Shown here in pieces: positions 1-5,696 of a DNA stretch of 6,866 nt; the first letter of the stretch is position 1; each line of letters opens with the position of its first letter. Origin of the DNA: Lachnospiraceae bacterium (GTDB taxonomy: Bacteria > Bacillota_A > Clostridia > Lachnospirales > Lachnospiraceae). Below the pieces are notes generated by a model, which saw only the letters and a list, made by a program, of their open reading frames with translations, was not told where the DNA came from and made no database searches. Made by a program: the position numbers and the translations under genes. Where the stretch lies: the NCBI GenBank assembly GCA_004556565.1, contig SFGN01000100.1:1-6866 (forward strand), written 5' to 3'.

Positions 1-137
1 CTGCTCTGAAGCAGGTCCGGGAGCTTCAGCGCCTTCTGGGCAAGAAGACGATGGAAGTTGAGATCCTCAAAGAAGCTGTGGAGTACGACCAGTCGCGAAA
101 ATGGATAGCGCCCTTGTTGCCAGAGGACGGGGAATAG
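1..137 (+). pseudogene. IS2-type orfA (InsC-like), 3' fragment
   Basis: Read in frame from base 3, this gives 44 residues ending at TAG 135-137. They include ELQRLLGKKTMEVEILKEA and KWIAPLLPEDGE, which match the C-terminal leucine-zipper end of IS2 OrfA. In IS2 this protein carries the N-terminal helix-turn-helix and binds the element ends. That part is cut off by the window edge, so whether the gene is truncated in the genome cannot be judged. It overlaps the orfB start by about 37 bases. orfB has an ATG at 101 here; IS2 itself, as I recall, uses a programmed -1 frameshift at a slippery A-run that is missing in this copy. Confidence 0.85.
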
Positions 138-1001
138 CCCTGGTCAGCCACACCATGGGCGTGTCGCGTGCGCAGTTGTCACTGCGAGTTAACCGTTCAG
201 CCGACTAGCAGGACAGGCGCAGTAACCGGCGTAATGACGAAGCAGACGCTGAAATACTGTCGGATATCCTCGATATCATCAGCGATATGCCGAGTATGGT
301 TATCGACGCGAGTGGGGCATCCTGCGCAAGAAACGTTGCACAGAGGGATACCACCAGTGGACGCCAAACGGCTTTACAGGATAATGAGAGAGCATAACCT
401 GTTGTTACTGCATAACAAACCAGAGCGACCGAAGCGTGAACACAAGGGCAAAATCGCGGTGGCAGAAAGCGATATGCGCTGGTGTTCAGATGGCTTTGAG
501 TTCCGCTGTGATAACGGAGAAAAACTGCGAGTCACGTTCGCGCTGGACTGCTGTGACCGTGAGGCACTGCACTGGGCGGTCACTACGGGCGGCTTCAACA
601 GTGAAACAGTACAGGACGTCATGCTGGGAGCGGTGGAACGCCGCTTCGGCAACGAGCTTCCGGCGTCTCCAGTAGAGTGGCTGACGGATAATGGTTCATG
701 CTACCGGGCTAATGAAACACGGCAGTTTGCCCGGATGTTGGGGCTTGAACCGAAGAGCACGGCGGTGCGGAGTCCGGAGAGTAACGGCATAGCAGAGAGC
801 TTCGTGAAAACGATAAAGCGTGACTACATCAGTGTCATGCCCAAACCAGACGGGTTAACGGCAGCAAAGAACCTTGCAGAGGCGTTCGAGCATTATAACG
901 AATGGCATCCGCATAGTGCACTGGGTTATCGCTCGCCACGGGAATATCTACGGCAGCGGGCTTGTAATGGGTTAAGTGATAACAGGTGTCTGGAAATATA
1001 G
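101..1001 (+). pseudogene. IS2-type orfB transposase (InsD-like), broken
   Basis: This is the catalytic DDE transposase subunit of an IS2-like element. From ATG 101 the frame reads 35 codons (ending VSRAQLSLRVNRSAD), then hits TAG at 206-208. The homologous reading continues past the stop to about 292 and moves to another frame with YGYRREWGILRKK from 295. It moves again near 340-350 to the frame running to TAG 999-1001. Each shift is consistent with one lost base. The catalytic core is preserved: first Asp in RWCSDGFEF, second in WLTDNGSCY, and Glu in the SNGIAESF block. The end RSPREYLRQRACNGLSDN is typical of IS2. The intact family member is about 301 residues, so little is missing apart from the three lesions in the N-terminal third. 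The 278-codon frame starting at 168 is an artefact of these shifts, not a real start. Confidence 0.9.
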
Positions 1002-1012
1002 GGGCAAATCTA
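972..1012 (+). repeat. IS2-type right terminal inverted repeat
   Basis: The bases from about 972 to 1012 read inward as TAGATTTGCCCC, then TATATTTCCAGACA, which resembles the roughly 41-bp IS2 right end as I remember it. It overlaps the last codons of orfB, as in IS2. The outermost base is placed at 1012 by similarity only. No target duplication can be tested because the left end is outside the window. Confidence 0.75.
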
Positions 1013-1154
1013 TGCACCTCTCCACTCACACAATTTCTTAATATAAAAGATCCATTACATTGCTCTGCAACTATAACTGCGTATTACCGTGAAGGAGAAC
1101 GGTGAGTAACGGCGTTTTTCAAGGCCATTGTCAACGACGGATGAAAAGTGGAAT
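1013..1154. other. unassigned sequence between IS2 and IS110 remnants
   Basis: No gene is recognised here. Bases 1013-1075 are a diverged copy of the last 55 bases of the window, sharing TCCACTCACACA (1021-1032 and 6820-6831) and TGCTCT at similar spacing. Bases 1062-1157, read on the minus strand, hold a stretch without stops containing SSVVDNGLEKRRYSPFSF, which I do not recognise. It sits just beyond the point where similarity to IS110 transposase fades. It may be another fragment or chance. Confidence 0.4.
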
Positions 1155-1507
1155 CCTCTGCTGGGATTCAGCTCCTAATGCTACAAATCTCATTGATGGC
1201 TTGATGTAACTTCACATATGGTTTCAGCCTCAAAGAAATCATTTTTATTAATTTTAACGAAGGGTTGGACAAAATGAGGAGGTATTAGCTTTGTTTTATG
1301 ACGCATTTCCGAAAATTTCCGTGCCATATAGTGAGCATCTTCGCAAGCTTCCATAACAATAGTTGTGTAGGAGGAATTAGTAAGGAATTCGAATAATTTC
1401 GAGCACTTGGATTCTGACAGTTAAGGACTCTGCCTGTTGCATCTTGGCAGTGGACGTTGAATGAATTTTTGCCTAGATAAATACCAATCAAAGATGACGT
1501 TATTCAT
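1155..1507 (-). pseudogene. IS110-family transposase, N-terminal remnant
   Basis: On the minus strand, ATG at 1507-1505 follows a plausible ribosome binding site (GGGAGAACC, 1519-1511). After one frame change come IGIYLGKNSF and HCQDATGRVLNCQ, the start of an IS110-family recombinase (RuvC-like DEDD plus serine domain). A second change leads to TIVMEACEDAHYMARKFSEM and NDFFEAETICEV, and a third to PSMRFVALGAESQQ, after which similarity fades near 1155. Family members are about 300-400 residues, so only the RuvC-like N-terminal part survives, in at least four frame segments. The first catalytic Asp, normally in GIDLGK, is Tyr here. The MEAC Glu and the Asp of KND remain. It is inactive. Confidence 0.85.
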
Positions 1508-1570
1508 AATGGTTCTCCCAAAAAAACACCGTCAGCGTACTGCTGCAGGGTAGGGTGATCATCTAATAAA

Positions 1571-1587
1571 ATCCAGTATAACTGGAT
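1571..1587. repeat. perfect short hairpin upstream of the IS110 remnant
   Basis: ATCCAGT (1571-1577) and ACTGGAT (1581-1587) form a 7-bp perfect stem around ATA. On the minus strand it lies about 65-80 bases before the IS110 transposase start. In the IS110 group that left-end region encodes the bridge RNA. Whether this hairpin belongs to such an RNA, to an operator, or to chance cannot be decided here. No T-run follows it, so it is not a typical terminator. Confidence 0.35.
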
Positions 1588-1603
1588 AAGAAAGATACTC
1601 CTG

Positions 1604-1828
1604 GTGAACTGGCTCCGCCACACTTACCAGGAAACACTATTCCCTGGTCGAACTTATCCTCCGGAAACACCTCTTTTAAGTGGTTTGAAGTTTTTCGGAA
1701 TATATCGCACACAGAAAAATGCGGATATCACAGACAGACTTCTGTCGGTTCCAAATAGTGCAGACCCAAAAGCTATGTATCTTAGTACAGAACGGGTGCC
1801 CGACATCCTCGGAACGGATGTCTTTTAG
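1604..1828 (+). CDS. weak hypothetical open frame, 74 codons
   Basis: GTG start at 1604, stop TAG at 1826-1828. I do not recognise the product. It would be a 74-residue soluble protein containing YPPETPLLSGLKFFGIYRTQ and LSTERVPDILG, with no signal peptide or membrane segment. There is no convincing Shine-Dalgarno sequence before the GTG. The last codons and stop lie inside a terminator-like hairpin (1802-1826), which is unusual for a living gene. It is more likely the tail of a decayed gene or non-coding DNA than a functional gene. Confidence 0.2.
   Translation: MNWLRHTYQETLFPGRTYPPETPLLSGLKFFGIYRTQKNADITDRLLSVPNSADPKAMYLSTERVPDILGTDVF
1802..1826 (+). terminator. candidate rho-independent terminator
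   Basis: GACATCC (1803 region, preceded by a single unpaired base) pairs perfectly with GGATGTC (1816-1822) across a 7-base loop and is followed at once by TTTT. The stem has only 7 bp with four G-C pairs, so it is moderate in strength. It would end transcripts coming from the 1600-1800 region and insulate the DNA in front of the GTPase gene. Confidence 0.45.
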
Positions 1829-2012
1829 ATACGACAACAGGGTGAATAGACAGGAAAAATAGAATGATGCAGCTCTCTTTTTTACAAATGACTGACTCTC
1901 TGATATCTAGAACAGATAACGCTCCCGGAATATACTTTATCTAGGTGCTATCACTGATACGAAGAGACATATTCGAATAAAAATACAACAACTAGCAATC
2001 TGTAATTACTTT

Positions 2013-2037
2013 CAGGAGGTCACACCTCCCACTCCTG
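2013..2037 (+). promoter_or_regulatory. hairpin that can bury a Shine-Dalgarno sequence
   Basis: GGAGGT (2015-2020) can pair perfectly with ACCTCC (2024-2029) around CAC. Alternatively CAGGAG (2013-2018) can pair with CTCCTG (2032-2037), so two structures compete for the same AGGAGG. No start codon follows at a suitable distance, but a 12-codon frame starts 31 bases beyond the second arm and the GTPase gene starts about 205 bases beyond. A role as a leader switch is possible but unproven. Confidence 0.25.
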
Positions 2038-2067
2038 TTCAGAACAAATCTTCCCCCGGAGATAAAA

Positions 2068-2106
2068 ATGGTGATAATTATGCTGATGGAGACTAAATAC
2101 CAATAA
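2068..2106 (+). CDS. possible 12-residue leader peptide
   Basis: ATG at 2068 is preceded by GGAG (2058-2061) with a 6-base gap, the best-placed ribosome binding site in the 1829-2242 region. The frame encodes MVIIMLMETKYQ and stops at TAA 2104-2106. It lies 136 bases before the GTPase start on the same strand. It has no run of a single amino acid typical of attenuation peptides. It may be a leader peptide or a chance frame. Confidence 0.2.
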   Translation: MVIIMLMETKYQ

Positions 2107-2242
2107 GTCCGGTGCGTTCTGTGGCAGGTTGAGACCTCACAGGAAAAACGACAACAACTCCCGTCGACGTTATGCGATTCAATCCGGATGCTCTTTGTAC
2201 CACCAAGCGCCTTCCTCGCTAACTAACTGGTGTACTGCTGAT

Positions 2243-3436
2243 ATGGAAACAACATCTGTCATCATTCTCAATGGCTTCCTCGGCGCAGGGAAAACCACTC
2301 TGCTGAAAAACCTGCTCATACAGGCACACGAAAAACAGCTTTCAGTCTCTGTCATAGTCAATGACATGAGCGAACTGGATGTGGACGGCGTGCTGATCGC
2401 CAACACAGATATTGTAGATGCAAAAGACAATAATTTCGTAAGTATCACCGCAGACAGCATCAGCAGCCCCGCAGGCCTCAAAAAGATGGATCTCGCAATT
2501 AACCACCTGCTTGATCACAACAAGCCGGATGTGATGCTGATTGAAACCTCCGGAAGCAGTCATCCGCTTCCTCTGGTCAAATACCTGCGTCGCCATTCAC
2601 GTGTACGCCTGAAGGCGTTTTTAACACTCGTTGATACTGTCATGCTCCATGAAGATTACAATGATGGGAAAAAACTGATCCCCACTCTTCAGGAAAATCT
2701 CCGGCATAACAAACGCGGCCTGGAGAATTTGCTGGCCGAGCAAATCATGTTCTGCAACAGGCTGCTGCTGACCAGAAATGACCGCCTGCCCTTTGACATT
2801 ATCTCCGCTGTGGCAAAAGCCATACACCCACTTAACCCCTCCGTGGATGTGCTCGCGGTATCATGGGGAAATATTGAACTGAGCACATTACTGGCGATCC
2901 CGGACTACAATTTTGACCGTGTTGAGTTACTCATCAGTGAACTGGAAGCACTTGTAGGAAACATGGATACTCCGTGCAACAATGAGGAACTTATATGGCG
3001 CGTCATCAGGGACGACAGGCCATTCCATCCGCAAAGATTATGGGATACCTGTCACCGCTTTATGGGCATGGGCGTTTATCGCAGTAAAGGTTTTTTTTGG
3101 CTCCCCGGGAGAGATGATCTTGCCCTGCTCTGGAATCAGTCAGCAGGAAGCATCAGTCTGGCGCTCATTGGCTACTGGAAAGCTGGAGTACTGGAACATA
3201 CTGACAATAATTTAACTCGTGAAGAACGTTCAGCGCTACAGCGACACATCGACACAGCCTCTGGGCGATTTGGCGATCGCTGCTGTCAGTTGACTATCAT
3301 TGGCAATGCCACTGAAGTTAATGATTTTACACATGCCTTATCCCTTTGCTTGTTGACTGAAGAAGAAATTCAGTGGTGGATGTCGGGTGGAGTATTCCCT
3401 GATCCATGGCCACAGAAAGTTACCCGCCTGTCCTGA
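2243..3436 (+). CDS. COG0523 / CobW-YjiA type G3E GTPase, CxCC replaced by SISS
   Basis: A 397-residue protein of the G3E P-loop GTPase family COG0523. Members are cytosolic metal-handling GTPases and putative zinc or cobalt metallochaperones. Visible motifs are Walker A GFLGAGKT (residues 11-18), the switch-region motif NDMSELDVDG (40-49), the ETSG block with downstream LPLVKYL (101-115), and a non-standard guanine-recognition site TRND (177-180) where NKxD is usual. The C-terminal CobW_C-type part has RPFHPQRLW (259-267) and YRSKGFFWLPGR (279-290). The CxCC site that coordinates metal in most members reads S72-I-S-S75. The length matches longer members (about 400), so it looks complete. I chose ATG 2243 because the P-loop follows at the normal distance; the frame extends back to TTG 2129, but those 38 residues resemble no family N-terminus. 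No strong Shine-Dalgarno sequence precedes either start. It stands alone between IS debris; neighbours do not reveal its metal or client. Confidence 0.85.
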   Translation: METTSVIILNGFLGAGKTTLLKNLLIQAHEKQLSVSVIVNDMSELDVDGVLIANTDIVDAKDNNFVSITADSISSPAGLKKMDLAINHLLDHNKPDVMLIETSGSSHPLPLVKYLRRHSRVRLKAFLTLVDTVMLHEDYNDGKKLIPTLQENLRHNKRGLENLLAEQIMFCNRLLLTRNDRLPFDIISAVAKAIHPLNPSVDVLAVSWGNIELSTLLAIPDYNFDRVELLISELEALVGNMDTPCNNEELIWRVIRDDRPFHPQRLWDTCHRFMGMGVYRSKGFFWLPGRDDLALLWNQSAGSISLALIGYWKAGVLEHTDNNLTREERSALQRHIDTASGRFGDRCCQLTIIGNATEVNDFTHALSLCLLTEEEIQWWMSGGVFPDPWPQKVTRLS

Positions 3437-3558
3437 CAGAAATTGCATTCATATCAGGCTTCCTGTTGCATCTGGTGCAGGCAGTGGCCCCAGAAGGGCT
3501 CTCCATACCATCTCGTATCATAGCCGGGGGAGAGCTGAAACACACGTCACGAGAATAG
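3406..3558 (+). CDS. small overlapping open frame, 50 codons, unknown
   Basis: ATG at 3406 overlaps the last 31 bases of the GTPase gene in another frame; the stop is TAG 3556-3558. It encodes 50 residues with a hydrophobic stretch IAFISGFLLHLVQAVA (about 13-28) that could be one membrane segment. There is no good Shine-Dalgarno sequence; overlap with the upstream gene could allow translational coupling. I do not recognise it. It could be the start of a gene cut off by later rearrangement, or chance. Confidence 0.2.
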   Translation: MATESYPPVLTEIAFISGFLLHLVQAVAPEGLSIPSRIIAGGELKHTSRE

Positions 3559-3618
3559 TTGCATTATAGTGGGTATGCAGAGTAGCTACCTGGGAGGTCT
3601 TTCGACCGCTGACTCTGA

Positions 3619-3764
3619 CTACCGGGTTAATGAAACACGCCAGTTCGCTCGGATGTTGGGACTTAAATCGAAGAACACGGCGGTGCGGAGTCCGGTGAGT
3701 AATGGAATAGCAGAGAGCTTCATGAAAACAATAAAACGTGACTACATCAGTATCATGCCCAAAC
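3619..3764 (+). pseudogene. IS2-type orfB internal fragment, second copy
   Basis: This 146-bp piece of an IS2-like orfB encodes NETRQFARMLGLKSKNTAV, then GIAESFMKTIKRDYISIMPK, including the catalytic Glu region. It aligns without gaps to 701-846 in the first IS2 remnant, with about 15 differences by eye (near 90% identity), so it comes from a different IS2-like copy. Both ends are abrupt: upstream the similarity stops before CTACCGGG, downstream after CCCAAAC. It sits inside a longer open frame (3569-3886) that is therefore chimeric and should not be annotated as a gene. Confidence 0.9.
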
Positions 3765-3925
3765 TTGTGGTCTGTTTTTTATGGAGCAGTTTGTGCTCAG
3801 TACTCAGAAAAAATATTTTAGAGCCTGTAGAGCAGATGAATGCGTGGATTAGGGGAGCGATTAATAAGAAAAAGAAGTGGAAATAGAAGCAGTAAGCTTC
3901 ATGAAGTAAGTTAATATTCAATGTT
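3765..3925 (+). other. unassigned debris before the dif-like site
   Basis: The IS2 fragment's frame stays open for another 40 codons to TAG 3884-3886, ending EQMNAWIRGAINKKKKWK. In another frame, 3782-3853 encodes a 23-residue stretch with STQKKYFRACRADECVD. I recognise neither. One may be the C-terminus of a lost gene fused to the IS2 fragment. Bases 3887-3925 are AT-rich and hold no visible gene. Confidence 0.35.
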
Positions 3926-3953
3926 ATTTAACATAAGATAGATTGTGCGCACA
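3926..3953 (-). other. dif-like XerC/XerD recombination site
   Basis: On the plus strand the site reads ATTTAACATAA (XerD-type arm, 3926-3936), GATAGA (6-bp centre, 3937-3942), TTGTGCGCACA (XerC-type arm, 3943-3953). Against the reverse complement of E. coli dif, the XerD arm matches 11 of 11, the centre 4 of 6 and the XerC arm 9 of 11: 24 of 28 overall with the correct 11-6-11 spacing. The enterobacterial chromosomal dif is nearly invariant, so this is more likely a plasmid or mobile-element dif-like site. The host XerC and XerD recombinases would act here. The XerC arm faces the IS1202-type element, which begins 5 bp away. Confidence 0.85.
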
Positions 3954-3958
3954 AACAT
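3954..3958. repeat. target-site direct repeat, left copy (AACAT)
   Basis: AACAT lies between the XerC arm and the first base of the element and recurs at 6760-6764 just outside the right end. The repeat is part of a longer identity, ACAAACATTGTAG (3951-3963 and 6757-6769). The duplication may therefore be 5 bp with matching TGT...ACA element tips, or up to 13 bp with shorter tips. The sequence alone does not decide. Confidence 0.75.
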
Positions 3959-4006
3959 TGTAGAGGCTCAATGCTAATGTCTATTTGTGGCTCATTAGGA
4001 ATGTCC
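3959..4006 (+). repeat. left terminal inverted repeat with two tandem motifs
   Basis: Begins TGTAGAGGCTCA and pairs with 6711-6759 in reverse complement at about 37 of 48 positions with one gap. It holds two direct copies of GGCTCA-N5-AATGTC (3965-3981 and 3989-4005), 24 bp apart, the pattern expected of paired transposase-binding sites. Confidence 0.85.
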
Positions 4007-4060
4007 AGGCTATAGTTTCTCAGATCCCTATGTCTAGACAACGACTCACTTTTTCCTGAT

Positions 4061-4066
4061 GAGGAG
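4061..4066 (+). promoter_or_regulatory. ribosome binding site of the IS1202-type transposase
   Basis: GAGGAG is followed by a 6-base gap and ATG 4073. It fixes the transposase start and shows that translation was once efficient. Confidence 0.75.
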
Positions 4067-4072
4067 TTTTCT

Positions 4073-5462
4073 ATGGCTATAAATGACGCCGGAATGTTCA
4101 CCGTGAAAGAAATCAATCGCCTCAAAATCCTTCAGGATGTCATCGATCGCAATATCCGTCCTGGACAGGCTGCCGAAATGCTGGGCATCACGCCACGTCA
4201 TTGCAGCCGTCTGCTCAAACGTTATCGCCAGTATGGGCCGCTTGGCATGAACAACCAGAGTCGTGGCCGCACTGGTAACCGTCTGTTGCCAGCGTCACTG
4301 ACAGATCAGGCACTCAGTATAATCCGGGAGCACTACCGTGATTTTGGCCCCACGCTAGCGCGGGAAAAGCTGGAGGAAGTTCACGGTCTGGTCCTTGGAA
4401 AGGAAACCATCCGACGTCTCATGATAAAGGCCGGACTCTGGATTCCCCGCAGACAACGCGCACCGAAAATTCATCAGCCTCGTTACCGGCGTCCTTGTAC
4501 TGGCGAGCTGATACAAATTGATGGCTGCGACCACCACTGGTTTGAAAACCGGGGTCGACCCTGTTCTGCCCTGGTCTATGTTGACGATGCCACCAGTCGC
4601 CTGATGCACCTGCTGTTTGTGAAATCTGAGTCCACATTTACCTATTTTGAAGCTACACGTGGCTATATCGAGAAATACGGTAAACCGATGATCCTCTACA
4701 GCGATAAAGCCAGCGTATTCAGAGTCAATAATAAGCACGCCACCACCGGCCCCGGCGAAACCCAGTTTGCCAGGGCCATGCGCTGCCTTAATATTACTCC
4801 TTTGTGTGCTGAAACCAGCCAGGCAAAAGGCCGCGTTGAACGTGCTCATTTGACACTTCAGGACCGACTCGTTAAGGAGCTCAGGCTTAAGGGGATCTGT
4901 ACAATAGAAGCGGCCAATGCATTTGCAGAAGGATTATAACCGGCGCTTTGCCAAAGAACCCTTGCATGATTTTAACGCGCACCGGCCGCTGGCATTAGAC
5001 GATGACCTTGATGCAGAATTTACCTAGCGAGAGCCTCGCCGGGTATCAAAAAATCTGACTGTACAATACGATAAAATGCTCTATCTGATTGAGGACAACG
5101 AGTACAGTCGAAGAGCCATCGGCAAGTATATTGATGTCTGGCATTATCCTGACGGACATAAGGAGCTGCGACTAAATGGCGTGCTGCTGCCCTACTCCAC
5201 CTATGACCGGCTTTCTGAGGTTGATCCCGTCGCCATTGTAGATAACAAGAGACTTGGCCATGTGTTGGATGTTGCCCGTCAGGTCCAGAGAAAACGGGAC
5301 AATAATCGCTCACAATCGTTACCTTGTTCTGGTGATGAGCCTTCCCGCAGACGGCACGCCCCTAGCATCAACAAATCTCAGCGCTCACTGAACGAAGATG
5401 ACCTACTTGAAGCCATGATAAAGCTTCAGGGAAGCTCTGAGGCCATCTTTGGTAAAAGGTGA
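4073..5462 (+). pseudogene. ISNCY/IS1202-type DDE transposase, frameshifted and stopped
   Basis: The first frame (4073-4939, 288 residues) has an N-terminal helix-turn-helix region (about 28-55, RPGQAAEMLGITPRHCSRLL). It also carries the catalytic DDE residues: D150 in IQIDGCD, D211 in LYSDK and E256 in KGRVERA. It ends at TAA after NAFAEGL. Homologous sequence resumes in another frame as YNRRFAKEPLHDFNAHRPLA. The junction is consistent with loss of about 11 bases between short GGAT repeats, or any loss of 2 modulo 3. That second frame stops at TAG 5025-5027, where the family normally has Trp (FTWREPRR), so it looks like a TGG to TAG change. It then runs on to TGA 5460-5462, ending SEAIFGKR, as family members do. 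Restored, the protein would be about 465 residues, a normal length. The 128-codon stretch at 5076-5462 is its C-terminal domain, not a separate gene. Confidence 0.92.
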
Positions 5463-5696
5463 ACTTGGCGGAAACCTCGTACTAACTGACCAACGGCGAT
5501 GTGTGCGCTATCTTTCGGCTATTGCAATCAAAGCCAGAGAAGATTTCTGAGAAATGCAAATAACTTCAATGATATTATATACAAAGGAAACCGAGGTAAA
5601 ATTCGGGTGTCACAGAACCCCGAACCGCTTCGCGGTGCAAAGAGCCAAACAGCAAGTATCACAGAACAGCATGTAAAAAAATCTTGAGGCTATTTC
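5463..5696 (+). promoter_or_regulatory. structured spacer upstream of the Abi-like gene
   Basis: The spacer between transposase and passenger gene holds two near-identical 12-mers, GTGTCACAGAAC (5607-5618) and GTATCACAGAAC (5656-5667), 49 bp apart. It also has a stem TTCGGG (5602-5607) with CCCGAA (5619-5624), and next to it ACCGC-TTC-GCGGT (5624-5636). An AT-rich tract near 5569-5582 (GATATTATATAC) could supply a -10 box, but I see no matching -35 box. The repeats could be an operator or part of a structured leader. The second 12-mer ends 29 bases before the start codon. Confidence 0.45.
5686..5689 (+). promoter_or_regulatory. ribosome binding site of the Abi-like gene
   Basis: GAGG followed by 7 bases and ATG 5697; this supports that start, which also gives the N-terminus expected for the family (MAIINIYSKRQ). 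Confidence 0.7.

Larger units (their letters stand above)
1..1012 (+). mobile_element. IS2-like element (IS3 family), right part, decayed
   Basis: This is the right-hand portion of an IS2-type insertion sequence; its left end lies outside the window. It contains the last 44 codons of orfA, then orfB in the -1 frame relative to orfA, as in IS2. It ends at a sequence resembling the IS2 right terminal repeat (outer bases GGGGCAAATCTA). From about position 350 the translated product follows my memory of IS2 InsD almost residue for residue. The IS2 A6G slippery stretch is not visible at the orfA/orfB overlap, where the sequence reads CGCGAAAATGG. The copy is inactive because orfB has a stop and two frameshifts. 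Confidence 0.9.
1829..2242 (+). other. region before the GTPase gene, no confident gene
   Basis: About 410 bases with no recognised gene. Two very short frames have plausible ribosome binding sites. One at 1864-1944 encodes 26 residues beginning MMQLSFLQMTDSL, with AGGA at 1852-1855. The other, at 2068-2106, is listed separately. A hairpin at 2013-2037 is also listed separately. No convincing sigma-70 promoter and no Zur-type operator palindrome was found, although COG0523 genes are often controlled by Zur. Confidence 0.4.

Noticed and set aside
168..1001. Single intact 278-codon transposase gene starting at 168
   Set aside because: The first 60 or so codons are out of frame relative to IS2 OrfB; the homologous N-terminus is read from 101 through a stop and two frameshifts. 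The start is an artefact.
2040..2240. Zur operator before the COG0523 gene
   Set aside because: No convincing AT-rich palindrome of the Zur type could be seen.
2129..2242. N-terminal extension of the GTPase from TTG 2129
   Set aside because: The 38 extra residues match nothing in the family, and the P-loop at residues 11-18 after ATG 2243 is the normal distance.
3569..3886. 105-codon gene
   Set aside because: It is a chimera of unrelated sequence with an internal IS2 orfB fragment in the middle.
4355..4849. 164-codon minus-strand gene
   Set aside because: It lies opposite the conserved DDE transposase and has no ribosome binding site or recognisable motif.
5076..5462. Separate 128-codon gene
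   Set aside because: It is the C-terminal domain of the frameshifted IS1202-type transposase.
5499..5525. Third dif-like site around GTGCGC
   Set aside because: Only the GTGCGC core matches; the rest of the XerC arm and any XerD arm at 6-bp spacing do not.
5499..5687. 62-codon frame between transposase and Abi-like gene
   Set aside because: Low-complexity composition, no ribosome binding site, and it runs through the stem-loops and 12-mer repeats, which look regulatory.
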